This document shows positions 9,014-18,218 of a stretch of DNA of 64,000 bases, one piece after another. The notes beneath the pieces were generated by a model. That model had not been told where the DNA came from. It ran no database searches and saw only the letters and a program-made list of their open reading frames with translations. The stretch spans positions 1 to 64,000 of the forward strand of contig JAJYUA010000020.1 in assembly GCA_021792755.1 (NCBI GenBank). Direction: 5' to 3'. The position numbers were made by a program, and so were the translations under genes. The DNA is from Pseudomonadota bacterium. GTDB lineage: Bacteria > Pseudomonadota > Gammaproteobacteria > Steroidobacterales > Steroidobacteraceae. Within the stretch, counting starts at the first letter, position 1. Each line of letters begins with the position of its first letter.

Positions 9014-10675
9014 ATGAAAGAAGAGACTTTCGATTACGTGATCGTCGGAGCCGGCTCGGCGGGCTGCGTGCTCGCCGACCGCCTGAGTGAAAGCGGCGCC
9101 GAGCGGGTGCTGCTGCTTGAGTTCGGTGGCTCGGACCGCTCGGTGCTCATCCAGATGCCCTCGGCGCTGTCGATCCCGATGAACATGCCGAAGTACAACT
9201 GGTTCTTCTACACCGAGCCCGAGCCCCATCTCGGCGGACGGCGCCTGCACACCCCGCGCGGCAAGGTGCTCGGCGGCTCGTCCTCGATCAACGGTCTGGT
9301 GTACGTGCGGGGCAATCCGCTCGACTTCGAGCGCTGGCAGTCCGAAGGCGCCGACGGATGGGCGTATCGAAACGTGTTGCCGTATTTCAAGCGCTCCGAG
9401 CGGCGCGACGGCGGCGGCGACCGCTATCGCGGCGGCGAGGGCAAGCTTCACACCCGCTACGGCCTGCTGACCAATCCCCTGCATCGGGCCTGGCTGACAG
9501 CCGGGCGGCAGGCCGGCTATCCGGTCACCGACGACATGAACGGCTTCCAGCAGGAAGGCTTCGGACGCATGGATATGACCGTCGGCGAAGGCCGGCGCGC
9601 GAGCGCCGCCAACGTCTACCTGCGCCCGGCCATGCGCCGCGGCAATCTCGCGGTGCATACGCACGCTCTGGCGACGCGCATCCTGTTCGAGGGACGCCGC
9701 GCTGTGGCAGTGGCGTACCTGCGCGGCAACGAAGAGCGCATCGCCCGGGCGCGGCGCGAAGTCATCGTGAGCTGCGGCCCGATCCAGTCCCCGAAGCTCC
9801 TGAAGCTCTCCGGCGTGGGCCCGGCGCAGGAACTCGCCCGGCACGGCATCCCGCTGGTGCACGATCTGCCGGGTGTCGGCGAGAATCTTCAGGATCACCT
9901 GGAGTTCTACTTCCAAGTCGCCTGCACGCAGCCGATCACCTTGTACTCGCAGTTAAGTCCCTGGCGCAAGGCACTGATCGGCGCGCGCTGGATGCTGAGG
10001 AAGGACGGCCTCGGGACGAGCAATCATTTCGAGACCGGCGCCTTCATCCGCAGCCGCCCCGGCGTCCGCCACCCCGACATCCAGTACCACTTCCTGCCCA
10101 TGGCCGTGAATTACGACGGCTCCTCGCTCGCCAAGGAGCACGGGTTCCAGGCGCACGTCGGGCCGATGCGCTCGAAGAGCCGCGGCTGGGTGCGGCTCGC
10201 CTGCGCCGATCCGCGCGAGAAGCCCAAGGTGTTCTTCAACTACCTGTCGCAGCCCGAGGATTGGATCGAGATGCGCGCCTGCGTGCGCCTGACACGGGAG
10301 ATTTTCGCCCAACCGGCCTTCGATCCATACCGCGGCCGCGAAATCCAGCCCGGCGAGCAGGTGCGCTCGGATGATGAGATCGACGAGTTCGTCCGAAGGC
10401 ACGTGGAGAGCGCCTACCATCCGTCCTGCACCTGCCGCATGGGCAATCCCTCCGACCCGATGACGGTGGTCGACCCCGAGACGCGGGTGGCGGGCCTGCA
10501 GGGGCTGCGGGTGGTCGACTCCTCGATCATGCCCTCGATCACCACCGGCAACCTCAATGCGCCGACCATCATGCTGGCGGAGAAGGCGGCCGATCACATC
10601 CTCGGCCGCGCCGCGCTGCCACCGGAGGATGCTCCCTACTACGTTGCGCAGAACTGGCAGAGCGCGCAGCGCTGA
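9014..10675 (+). CDS. betA: Choline dehydrogenase (GMC oxidoreductase)
   Basis: A 553-residue FAD-dependent GMC oxidoreductase that oxidises choline to betaine aldehyde, the substrate of the dehydrogenase half of the gene directly upstream. The FAD-binding VIVGAGSAGCVLA lies near the N-terminus, GMC signature 1 is seen in PRGKVLGGSSSINGLVYVRG, and the active-site histidine is in YHPSCTCRMG (about 469) with the partner asparagine in GNLNAPT. The ATG at 9014 is chosen because it matches the usual BetA N-terminus; an in-frame TTG at 9002 is possible and neither has a clear ribosome site. The 19-base gap after betIB indicates one operon, presumably repressed through the palindrome at 6761. Confidence 0.9.
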   Translation: MKEETFDYVIVGAGSAGCVLADRLSESGAERVLLLEFGGSDRSVLIQMPSALSIPMNMPKYNWFFYTEPEPHLGGRRLHTPRGKVLGGSSSINGLVYVRGNPLDFERWQSEGADGWAYRNVLPYFKRSERRDGGGDRYRGGEGKLHTRYGLLTNPLHRAWLTAGRQAGYPVTDDMNGFQQEGFGRMDMTVGEGRRASAANVYLRPAMRRGNLAVHTHALATRILFEGRRAVAVAYLRGNEERIARARREVIVSCGPIQSPKLLKLSGVGPAQELARHGIPLVHDLPGVGENLQDHLEFYFQVACTQPITLYSQLSPWRKALIGARWMLRKDGLGTSNHFETGAFIRSRPGVRHPDIQYHFLPMAVNYDGSSLAKEHGFQAHVGPMRSKSRGWVRLACADPREKPKVFFNYLSQPEDWIEMRACVRLTREIFAQPAFDPYRGREIQPGEQVRSDDEIDEFVRRHVESAYHPSCTCRMGNPSDPMTVVDPETRVAGLQGLRVVDSSIMPSITTGNLNAPTIMLAEKAADHILGRAALPPEDAPYYVAQNWQSAQR

Positions 10676-10753
10676 GCGCGCGATTCACGACCGTCACCAG
10701 GATCCTCGTCCGGCCGAAATGGCCGCCATCGCCACAGATCGAAGGGGCATCGT

Positions 10754-12136
10754 ATGACACCTCGAATCCCGTGCATGACGATCCTCGGCAGGTGCGCCGC
10801 CTCGCGCCGCAATGCAACCGCTCTGGCGCCCGCCCTGCTGCTCGCGCTTGCCGCGCTTTCAGTTGGCCTCTGTCCGGCGCGCGCCGGGCAGCCGCCGAGC
10901 GTATTCGGTCCCGATGCCCCGCAGCTCGCACCTCTTGGCCCCTGGCCGGTCGGCGTGGAGAAGATCACGCTCGTACAGCCTGCGCAGCCTGATGTGCTGG
11001 CGTACGACCCGAAGACGCATCGCGCGCCGAAGCGCAATCGAGTGCTGCCGGTCGATATCTGGTATCCGGCGCGCGCACAGCCCGGCGCGCCGCGCGCCGT
11101 GTATAGCGCGGCATTTCCGGCGCAACCGCCCGCGCCACCCGTGCGCTTCACGGTGCCGGGGATTGCCGTGCGGGGCGCGCCTTTTGCCGGCGGCCCCTAT
11201 CCGCTCGTCATCGTCTCGCACGGGTACAGCAACGCACCGGCCGCAATGACCTGGCTCACGGAGAATCTCGCCTCCAAGGGCTACGTGGTCGCGGCCATCC
11301 AGCACGATGATCCGCCGATCACCGACAGGGCCGCTTTCGTCGAGCCGGTGCTGCGCCGGCCGCTCGACATTGCCTTCGTCGCGGCCACGCTGCAGCGAAC
11401 CCTCGCGGCGAAGCATTGGATCGATCCGGACCGCACCGCGCTCATCGGCTACTCCATGGGCGGCTATGGCGTCCTCACCGCCGCCGGCGCGGTGCTCGAT
11501 CCGGACAGTCCGATCGCCAAAGCGGTCCCGGGCGGACTGCTCGAGCCGTACTGCCGGGGCGGCGCCCTGCAGAGCTCGATCAAGGTGGCGCATCTGCGCG
11601 CGGTGGTCGCCCTCTCCCCGGCGGGCGGTCCACCGTGGGATGCCTGGGGAAGCGGCGGGCTTGCCGCCATCCGCGCCCCACTGTTGCTGATCAACGGCAA
11701 TCGGGACCACACCGTCGGCTACCGCCGCGCCGGACTGCGGGTGTTCAAGGAAGCGATCCACGCGCCCCGCTATCTGCTCACTTTCGAGGAAGCCGGTCAC
11801 GACATCGGGCTTGACCCGGCGCCGCCGCAGATGCGCAGCTCCCTCTGGAACATCTCCTGGTTCCAGGACCCGGTGTGGAACACGCGACGGGTCAACGCCA
11901 TCAACGTGCACTTCATCACCGCATTCCTCGATCTGTACGTCAAGGGCGAGAAACGCTTCGCAGCGTACCTCGATGTACGCACGATGCACGCGGGACGCGG
12001 CGTCTGGCCGCACGACCATGCTCCCTTCTCCGCGTACAGTCCGGGGACCGGCGACATAACAGTCTGGAAGGGCTTTCAGCGCTCCTTCGCCGTCGGCCTC
12101 ACCCTGCAACGGGCGCCCGCCGAGACGCGCCGCTGA
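10754..12136 (+). CDS. Exported alpha/beta hydrolase
   Basis: A 460-residue protein with an N-terminal signal sequence (hydrophobic core ALAPALLLALAALSVGL, cleavage near ARA-GQ) and an alpha/beta-hydrolase fold. The nucleophile serine is in GYSMGGYG (about residues 235-242), an acid residue may lie in NGNRDH, and the histidine is in EEAGHDIG. It resembles dienelactone-hydrolase and platelet-activating-factor acetylhydrolase-type proteins in layout. GGGG 7-8 bases before the ATG supports the start. Sitting between betA and a TonB receptor, it could cleave choline esters or a choline-containing conjugate in the periplasm, which would feed BetA. That role is inferred only from position. Confidence 0.75.
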   Translation: MTPRIPCMTILGRCAASRRNATALAPALLLALAALSVGLCPARAGQPPSVFGPDAPQLAPLGPWPVGVEKITLVQPAQPDVLAYDPKTHRAPKRNRVLPVDIWYPARAQPGAPRAVYSAAFPAQPPAPPVRFTVPGIAVRGAPFAGGPYPLVIVSHGYSNAPAAMTWLTENLASKGYVVAAIQHDDPPITDRAAFVEPVLRRPLDIAFVAATLQRTLAAKHWIDPDRTALIGYSMGGYGVLTAAGAVLDPDSPIAKAVPGGLLEPYCRGGALQSSIKVAHLRAVVALSPAGGPPWDAWGSGGLAAIRAPLLLINGNRDHTVGYRRAGLRVFKEAIHAPRYLLTFEEAGHDIGLDPAPPQMRSSLWNISWFQDPVWNTRRVNAINVHFITAFLDLYVKGEKRFAAYLDVRTMHAGRGVWPHDHAPFSAYSPGTGDITVWKGFQRSFAVGLTLQRAPAETRR

Positions 12137-12667
12137 CCCGGTACCGGTCCCGGTCCCGCGATGCGCGCGCGGCCCGACCTCGGCGCCTGCCGCGGCCCGC
12201 GCAACCGCAATCAACTGCGCGCCGCGCGAGCGCGCCGCCCTCGCCGCGCACCTCACAAAAATGCAATGTCAGAAGCCTGCCATGCCTCCCGGCTACTGCG
12301 CCCGATGCAACAGCTCTGCGATTTGCGCGACGATTCCGACACGCGGCCGCGCAAGACACCGGCGACATCCCAGACGGATTGCGGCCCGCGCGCGGCAGGC
12401 CGACGCCCGAGGCGGCGGCGGCCGAGCCGGCAACACGCCCGCCCGCGCGCCCGCGATCGCCGCGATTCGACAACGCCGCGTCGGTGGCATTCAAGCAAAT
12501 CACCAGCACTTGGGCTAACGTCTCAGCGTCGCAATTGCGGGCGGGCGACAGGAGTCTGCCCAGCACGCGTCTGATTGCGGGCGTTACAAACAACCGAAAC
12601 GCTTGCGGCGGGATTGCCCGGGCCGCGAATGCGGGCCTCCACCCCGCCGAACACTGGGGAGTTCAGC
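12137..12667. other. Non-coding spacer upstream of TonB receptor 2
   Basis: No gene is recognisable in these 531 bases; open frames on both strands are low-complexity. The visible structure is a 10-bp direct repeat ATTGCGGGCG at 12534-12543 and 12574-12583, start-to-start distance 40 bases, which could be a regulator site. GGGGAG at 12656-12661 is the ribosome binding site of the receptor. Confidence 0.45.
12534..12583. repeat. Direct repeat ATTGCGGGCG, two copies
   Basis: Two identical 10-mers lie 40 bases apart, about 85-130 bases before the ATG of TonB receptor 2. Spacing near four helical turns would place both copies on the same DNA face, as AraC-type proteins prefer. In such GC-rich sequence chance is not excluded. 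Confidence 0.3.
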
Positions 12668-15304
12668 ATGAGACGTCATACCAAGCTTTCGCGCACCGTG
12701 GCCGGAATTCTCGGCGCTTCGGCCATCCATGCGGCGTTGGCCGCGAGTCCCGCGACCGGCACGATTGCCGGCGCCTCGCAGCTGCACGAGATCATCGTCA
12801 CCGCCAATCGCCGCGTGCAGAACATGCAGGACGTGCCCATCACGATGCAGGCGCTGACCGGACACACGCTGCAGCAGCTGCACGTCGCGACCCTGTCCGG
12901 TTACCTCAAGTACGTGCCCAACGTGACCATGGCCGAATACGCCCCCGGCCAGGAGACCCTGTACATTCGCGGCCTCAGCCTCGGCGCGGGCGGCACACAG
13001 GCCTCGGCCGCCGTCGGCCAGTTCCCGAACGTCGCGCTGTACCTCGACGACCAGCCGACCGACATGCCGGGCGGACAGCTCGATATCTACGCCGTCGATC
13101 TGCAGCGCATCGAAGTGCTGGAAGGCCCGCAGGGCACGCTGTTCGGCGCGGGCGCCGAGGCCGGCGTCATCCGCTACATCACCAACAAGCCGCGGCTGAA
13201 CACCTTCCAGGTGATCGCCAACGCAGGTTATGGAGTCACGGCGCACGGCGATCCGAACAGCAACGTCAATGCCGTGCTCAACCTGCCGCTGATCGACGAC
13301 AAGCTGGCGGCGCGCGTGGTGGTCTTCACCGACCATCGCGGCGGCTATATCAACAACCTGCCGGCGACCTTTTCCCGCAGCGGCACAGACCTCGGCCTCG
13401 CCGACGAGAACGGCGGCGTCGTGCCGACGAACAGCCAGACGATCAACAACTATGCGCTCGTCGGAAACGCCATCAACCCGGTGACCTATCAGGGCGGACG
13501 GGTCGAGATGCTCTGGAAGGTCAACCACGACTGGAACGTGCTTCTCTCGCAGATGTATCAGAACATGGACGCGCAGGGCGTTTTCTACGACATGCCCTAC
13601 GGCTCGCAGGGCACGGTGCTGAGCTCCTCGGGCGTGCCGAGCGGCGGACAGCCCTTGCCGCCGTACTCGGTCAACCTGTTCGAGCCCTCCTACACCAAGG
13701 ACAGGTTCGAGAACACCGCCCTGACGGTGCACGGCAAGGCCGGACCGCTGCGTGTGGTCTATGCCGGCTCCTACCTCGACAGCAACATGCAGTCGCAGGG
13801 CGATTACACGAACTACGCCCGCGGGCGCTACGGCTATTACTACCAGTGCACCGGGGTCAGCTATTCCGCGACCCATGGGAACGCCAACGCCACCTGCTAC
13901 TCGCCCGGGATGTTCTGGCAGGGGAACACCAGGAACACGAATCTCAGCCAGGAGCTGCGCGTGAGCACGCCGAGCGACTGGCGGCTGCGCGGCATCGCCG
14001 GCCTGTACTACGAGGACGAAAAGGTCTACAGCGTCACCAACTGGGATTACCGCACGGTACCGCAGTGCTCACCGGGCGGCCCGGCGTCCAATTGCTTCCT
14101 GCCGGTCGGCCCGCCGCCGGGCGAGACCGCATACCAGCCGGGTCTGCGCAATTCCCTGACGGCGTTCTCCGACGACTACACAAGGACGCTCATCCAGAAG
14201 GCGGCGTACGTGTCGGTGAGCTACGACATCGTGCCGAAGGTGCTCACGATCACTGGAGGGATGCGCTACTACGACATGTACGACGCGGTTGTCGGCGGGG
14301 ACTTCGGCAGCTTCGGCTGCAAGCAGTTCGGCACGACCACCTATTTCGGCCGCTGCCTGCACTCCAACGGCGTGAACCTCAACGCTCAGGTGCCGAACAG
14401 CCAGGTGCTGACCGGGCATCTCGGCCGTGCGAACCTCAGCTGGCACATCACGCCCGACATCATGGTGTATTACACCTACTCGCAGGGCTACCGTCCGGGC
14501 GGGTTCAACCGCGGCGCGAAGGCGCTTCTGCCCGGACCCGACGGCGTCGACCAGTACATCACGCCCAAGGAATACACGTCGGATCTGCTGACGAACAACG
14601 AGGTGGGCTGGAAGAGCGAGTGGCTCAATCACCACGTGCTGCTCAACGGCGCGCTGTACCAGGAGCACTGGGACAACGTGCAGACGGGCCTGTTCTGCCC
14701 CTCCTGCGGTTTCGGCAACGTCGGTTTCCAGACCAATGGCCCGTTCTACCAGGTGCGGGGCGTGGAGCTGCAGGTCGCAGCCCATCTGCTCACCGGCCTG
14801 TCGCTGAACGGCTCTGCCGCCTGGAACAGCAGCGAGCTCACCAATTCTCCGGCGCTGGTCGACAACAACCCGGCCAGCGTCAATTTCGGCAAGCCGGTCA
14901 CGAGCCGATACGTGAACGGCGTCGCCTTGCCGGTCGCCAACGTTTACGGCATTCAGGGCAGCCCGCTGGCGTTCTCGCCGCCGTTCGAGGCCAATCTGCG
15001 CGTGCGCTACGACTGGGTCGTCGGCTCGTACTTCCCCTTCGTACAGGTCGGCTTTCAGCACCAGGCGCACACACACTCGGCCACGGGTTATCTCACGATC
15101 TACAACCAGCCCGGCTGGACCACCTATGACGCCTCGGTCGGGGTCTCCAAGGGCGACTGGACCGTCTCGCTCAACGGTACCAACCTCACCAACGTTGACA
15201 CGAGCCTGTTCACAAACGCCGCCCAGTTCATCGAGACCGAGACCCCGATACGGCCGCGGGTCATCGAGCTCGACTTCCACTACAGCTTCTCGCGGCACGA
15301 GTGA
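12668..15304 (+). CDS. TonB-dependent outer-membrane receptor 2
   Basis: An 878-residue receptor with signal peptide (HTKLSRTVAGILGASAIHAA, cleavage near ALA-AS), TonB-box-like HEIIVTANRR, plug motif VLEGPQGTLFGAGAEAGVIR and a C-terminal barrel. It is a paralogue of receptors 1 and 3; the signal peptide is nearly the same as that of receptor 3. Like receptor 3 it carries FCPSCGFGN in the barrel, a CPxC pair absent from receptor 1. The barrel end RPRVIELDFHYSF is followed by SRHE, so the final aromatic is not the last residue. GGGGAG upstream supports the ATG at 12668. It probably takes up a compound related to choline/betaine metabolism; the ligand is unknown. Confidence 0.92.
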   Translation: MRRHTKLSRTVAGILGASAIHAALAASPATGTIAGASQLHEIIVTANRRVQNMQDVPITMQALTGHTLQQLHVATLSGYLKYVPNVTMAEYAPGQETLYIRGLSLGAGGTQASAAVGQFPNVALYLDDQPTDMPGGQLDIYAVDLQRIEVLEGPQGTLFGAGAEAGVIRYITNKPRLNTFQVIANAGYGVTAHGDPNSNVNAVLNLPLIDDKLAARVVVFTDHRGGYINNLPATFSRSGTDLGLADENGGVVPTNSQTINNYALVGNAINPVTYQGGRVEMLWKVNHDWNVLLSQMYQNMDAQGVFYDMPYGSQGTVLSSSGVPSGGQPLPPYSVNLFEPSYTKDRFENTALTVHGKAGPLRVVYAGSYLDSNMQSQGDYTNYARGRYGYYYQCTGVSYSATHGNANATCYSPGMFWQGNTRNTNLSQELRVSTPSDWRLRGIAGLYYEDEKVYSVTNWDYRTVPQCSPGGPASNCFLPVGPPPGETAYQPGLRNSLTAFSDDYTRTLIQKAAYVSVSYDIVPKVLTITGGMRYYDMYDAVVGGDFGSFGCKQFGTTTYFGRCLHSNGVNLNAQVPNSQVLTGHLGRANLSWHITPDIMVYYTYSQGYRPGGFNRGAKALLPGPDGVDQYITPKEYTSDLLTNNEVGWKSEWLNHHVLLNGALYQEHWDNVQTGLFCPSCGFGNVGFQTNGPFYQVRGVELQVAAHLLTGLSLNGSAAWNSSELTNSPALVDNNPASVNFGKPVTSRYVNGVALPVANVYGIQGSPLAFSPPFEANLRVRYDWVVGSYFPFVQVGFQHQAHTHSATGYLTIYNQPGWTTYDASVGVSKGDWTVSLNGTNLTNVDTSLFTNAAQFIETETPIRPRVIELDFHYSFSRHE

Positions 15305-15310
15305 GGCGGC

Positions 15311-15344
15311 GCGCTGCGGGCGGCCCGCCGGGCGCCCGCAGCGC
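15311..15344. terminator. Strong hairpin between convergent genes
   Basis: GCGCTGCGGGCG (15311-15322) pairs perfectly with CGCCCGCAGCGC (15333-15344); the 10-base loop itself contains CCCG/CGGG. It begins 6 bases after the receptor 2 stop and lies before the convergent MFS gene. No U-tract follows, so it is terminator-like and possibly bidirectional. Confidence 0.5.
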
Positions 15345-15502
15345 TGTGCCGGCGAAACAGACGGCGGCGCCCGCTCCCCCGGGCGGCTCGGCCGGCGTCG
15401 AGCAAGGAGTGCGCGCGTCCGTGCACCCCCGGCGGTGCAGGTGCGCGGAGAAGCGGCCCATCGGCCGCGCCGGGCGCGCTCCGGCACGCCGGCAAGGAGC
15501 GC

Positions 15503-16822
15503 TCAGCCGCCGGCGGCCGACGGTTGCCGCGACAGCGTGCGCAGTGTCTCCAGGCCATGCCCCTCGGGCCCGCTCTCGCGCCGCCAGAGCAGCACCACCG
15601 ACACGAACGCCACCAGACTGAGCAGCCCGAAATACCACAGCATCGGGTCGTAGCCCTGCGGGTGAGCCGCCCCGGCGTGCCCCCAGTCGGCGAGCCACCC
15701 GGCGGTGAGATTGCTCAGCACGAGCAGCAGATTCTGCAGCACGTTGATCAGCCCGAGGGCGGTGCCGAGCCGCTTCGACTCGACCAGCATCGCCGTCGCA
15801 GGCCAGATGATCGCCGGCACGACCGAGAAGCTCACGCCCATCAGCGCCGTCGAGATCCACAGGCTCCAGTCGGTCGTGCCGAGGATCAGGAACACGAGCG
15901 GCATTGTCAGCGTCGCGATCATCATCATCAGCGAGCGGCGCCCGAAGCGGTCCGCCAGATACCCGAACAGGGGCGTGGCGAAGATCGCCGCAAAGAACAC
16001 CCAGCTGTTGGCGAGACCGGCCTGCTGCAGCGTCAGGCCCTTGGCGTTCTGGAAGTACTCGATCGCGAAGGTGCTTCGAAACGGGAAGAACACCGCGGCG
16101 AACAGCACGTTGAGCGCGAGGATATACCAGTAGGACAGATCGAAACCGACCAGGTCGGCGGCGTGGAAGCGCTCGGCGGCACGCACCGGCGGCAGCCGCC
16201 CGCCCGCCCGCGCCCGCCGGTCGACCCCCCCGTAGACGAGAGCGGCGAGGAAGCTCGCGCCCGTGAAGGCCGCCGCGAGCCACAGCGGCAACTGCCAGCC
16301 GTGCCGGTAGATGAGCCGGCCCCAGTCGGGGGAGGTATCGGCGGCATACGAGCCGATCCGCGCCACGCTGAAGAACAGGGCCATCGCGAGCGCCGTCGCG
16401 CCGCCGGAGAACCACTGCGCAACTCCGGCGAGCAGCGCGATGAACAGCGTCTCCTCGGCCACGCCGAAGATCAGCCGGCCGAGCACCATCATCGAGTAGG
16501 GCACGCCGAACGCCGTGAGCGTCGCGCCCAACAGGCACAGCGCCGCGGTCCATACCGCGACCCGCGCCGGCCCGAGCCGATCGATGAGCACGCCGCCGAG
16601 CAGCGCGAGAAAGACGTTCGGCAGGCTGAACACGGCGTTGAGCAGACCGATCTGCTCCTGGGAGAAACCGCGCTCGAGCCGCAGGAAATCGGCGACCGGG
16701 GCGATCGCGTCATACTCGTAGTAGCTGCCGGCGATGGCGAGGCTGAGCAGCGCGAGCACCCACCAGCGCCCCGCGCCGGGCCGCTCGCGCCGCCCGCCTG
16801 CCCTGCCGAGAGCGCCGCTCAC
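15503..16822 (-). CDS. MFS transporter
   Basis: A 439-residue protein with about twelve hydrophobic segments and major-facilitator signatures: GGVLIDRLGPAR after the second helix, and the matching GYLADRFGRRS in the second half. It probably exports or imports a small organic acid or amine. The GTG start at 16822 overlaps the TGA of the upstream oxidoreductase gene (GTGA); no better start lies nearby. It is the last gene of a minus-strand run with malate synthase and the FAD oxidoreductase. The substrate is not evident. Confidence 0.85.
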   Translation of the reverse strand: MSGALGRAGGRRERPGAGRWWVLALLSLAIAGSYYEYDAIAPVADFLRLERGFSQEQIGLLNAVFSLPNVFLALLGGVLIDRLGPARVAVWTAALCLLGATLTAFGVPYSMMVLGRLIFGVAEETLFIALLAGVAQWFSGGATALAMALFFSVARIGSYAADTSPDWGRLIYRHGWQLPLWLAAAFTGASFLAALVYGGVDRRARAGGRLPPVRAAERFHAADLVGFDLSYWYILALNVLFAAVFFPFRSTFAIEYFQNAKGLTLQQAGLANSWVFFAAIFATPLFGYLADRFGRRSLMMMIATLTMPLVFLILGTTDWSLWISTALMGVSFSVVPAIIWPATAMLVESKRLGTALGLINVLQNLLLVLSNLTAGWLADWGHAGAAHPQGYDPMLWYFGLLSLVAFVSVVLLWRRESGPEGHGLETLRTLSRQPSAAGG

Positions 16823-18186
16823 CGGATGCGCGCCCCTTGACGCTCGAGCTCCCGGCGCACGGCCCCGACATCGAGCCGCTCGAAAGGCTCTCCGGTGCGC
16901 ACCGAGATCGCCGCCGCGACTCCGGCACCCTGGCCGCTCACGGCGCAGCACATCATGTTGCGCACGGCGGCGTGCGAGATCCGATCGCCGCCGATGGCGC
17001 GTCCGGCGACGAGCAGGTGACCGACGCCTCGCGGCACGAGCGATCGGTACGGTACGTGAAAGTAGCGGCCCGTGGTCGGCAGGATCAGCAAGCCGTAACC
17101 GTCGATGAACTCCGGGAAGATGCCGATGGCATCCTCGAAGCGCGCCTCGCCGCGCACATCCTCGCCGGTCAGGTTATAGAGCGCGTCGATCTTGCGTGTG
17201 TCGCGCACGCCGAGGGTCATGCCGAAGTTGCGCAGCTTCGCCTGCTCGCACCCGGGCATGAAGCGCTTGAGCGCCTCGATGGCGTGGATCGCCTGCCGCC
17301 GTCCCTCGATCTCCGCCCGCGTCAGGTCATTGGCGTCGGTGCCGTCGACGTTCGGCAGATGGATGAGGTTGAGGTAGGTCAGATCGCCCTGGTCGGTCAC
17401 GCTACCCCACGTGCCGGCGATGGTGCTGAGGCTCGCCGGGATCACGCCGCTCTCGGCTGCTCGCTTGAACGGCTTGCGCAGAAACGGGGAGAACAGGTCG
17501 TCCTCCTTGCCGCCGGTCTCGATGTGCCACTCGCCGCTGCCGGCCCAGTCACGGTAGGTCTGCGGATCGGCCTTGACCTGCTCGAGGAAGCGCCTCTTGT
17601 TGACCCCTACCATGGAAAACATGACCGACGCGGCCATGAGCTGCTCGCGCGGCGCCTTGCGCACCGGCGCTCCGGCGCGCGCGGCGAGGTCCGCATCTCC
17701 GGTCGCATCGATCACCCGCTCGGCGAGCAGCGCCTCGCGCCCGGATTTGCTCTCGGTGATCACCCCGCGGATCAGGCCGTTCTCCAGGATCGGCGCCACG
17801 CACAGCCGGTGCAGGAAGGGCGTGATACCCGCCTCCTGTACCAGCACGTCGGCGAGGTACTTGAACATCTCCGCATCGAGGGCATGGCTGTCGGACTGCG
17901 GCTCCGGGGTGGCCGCGCCCATGGCCGTCGCCCTCTGCTCGAGCTCGATGCCGATGCCCTCGCAGTCAACGGTGTGCTCGTGGCGGTACCAGGCGAAGCC
18001 CTCGACGCCCACCTGCGTGATGTTGCCGCCGAAGCAGCCGTAGCGGTCAAGGAGCGCCGTGCGCGCCCCGGCGCGCGCGGCGGCGAGCGCCGCCGACAGG
18101 CCGCCCGGGCCGCTGCCGATCACCAGCACCTCGGTTTCGTGCACCACGTCGACCGACCGGACGGGCTCGGCAATCTGTTTGGGCAT
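16819..18186 (-). CDS. FAD-dependent oxidoreductase of the FAD_oxidored type
   Basis: A 455-residue flavoprotein. The N-terminal Rossmann motif VLVIGSGPGGLSAALAAARAG (about 20-40) is followed by YGCFGGNITQVGVEGF; a second nucleotide-contact region DATGDADLAAR lies near 165-175 and VAGRAIGGDRISH near the C-terminus. This layout is typical of a family of poorly characterised FAD oxidoreductases related to fumarate-reductase-like and CoB-CoM-reductase-like flavoproteins. The substrate is unknown. It lies 32 bases after malate synthase and overlaps the MFS gene, so it belongs to the same operon. Confidence 0.8.
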   Translation of the reverse strand: MPKQIAEPVRSVDVVHETEVLVIGSGPGGLSAALAAARAGARTALLDRYGCFGGNITQVGVEGFAWYRHEHTVDCEGIGIELEQRATAMGAATPEPQSDSHALDAEMFKYLADVLVQEAGITPFLHRLCVAPILENGLIRGVITESKSGREALLAERVIDATGDADLAARAGAPVRKAPREQLMAASVMFSMVGVNKRRFLEQVKADPQTYRDWAGSGEWHIETGGKEDDLFSPFLRKPFKRAAESGVIPASLSTIAGTWGSVTDQGDLTYLNLIHLPNVDGTDANDLTRAEIEGRRQAIHAIEALKRFMPGCEQAKLRNFGMTLGVRDTRKIDALYNLTGEDVRGEARFEDAIGIFPEFIDGYGLLILPTTGRYFHVPYRSLVPRGVGHLLVAGRAIGGDRISHAAVRNMMCCAVSGQGAGVAAAISVRTGEPFERLDVGAVRRELERQGARIR

Positions 18187-18218
18187 GGGCGGGTCCGATT
18201 GTCAGGTTACGCGCGCGC

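Noticed and set aside
11875-15129. Very long open frame (over 1000 codons) overlapping the hydrolase and TonB receptor 2
   Set aside because: It is Arg/Ala/Pro-rich, shows no domain, and two clear genes with signal peptides, ribosome sites and conserved motifs occupy the same DNA in other frames.
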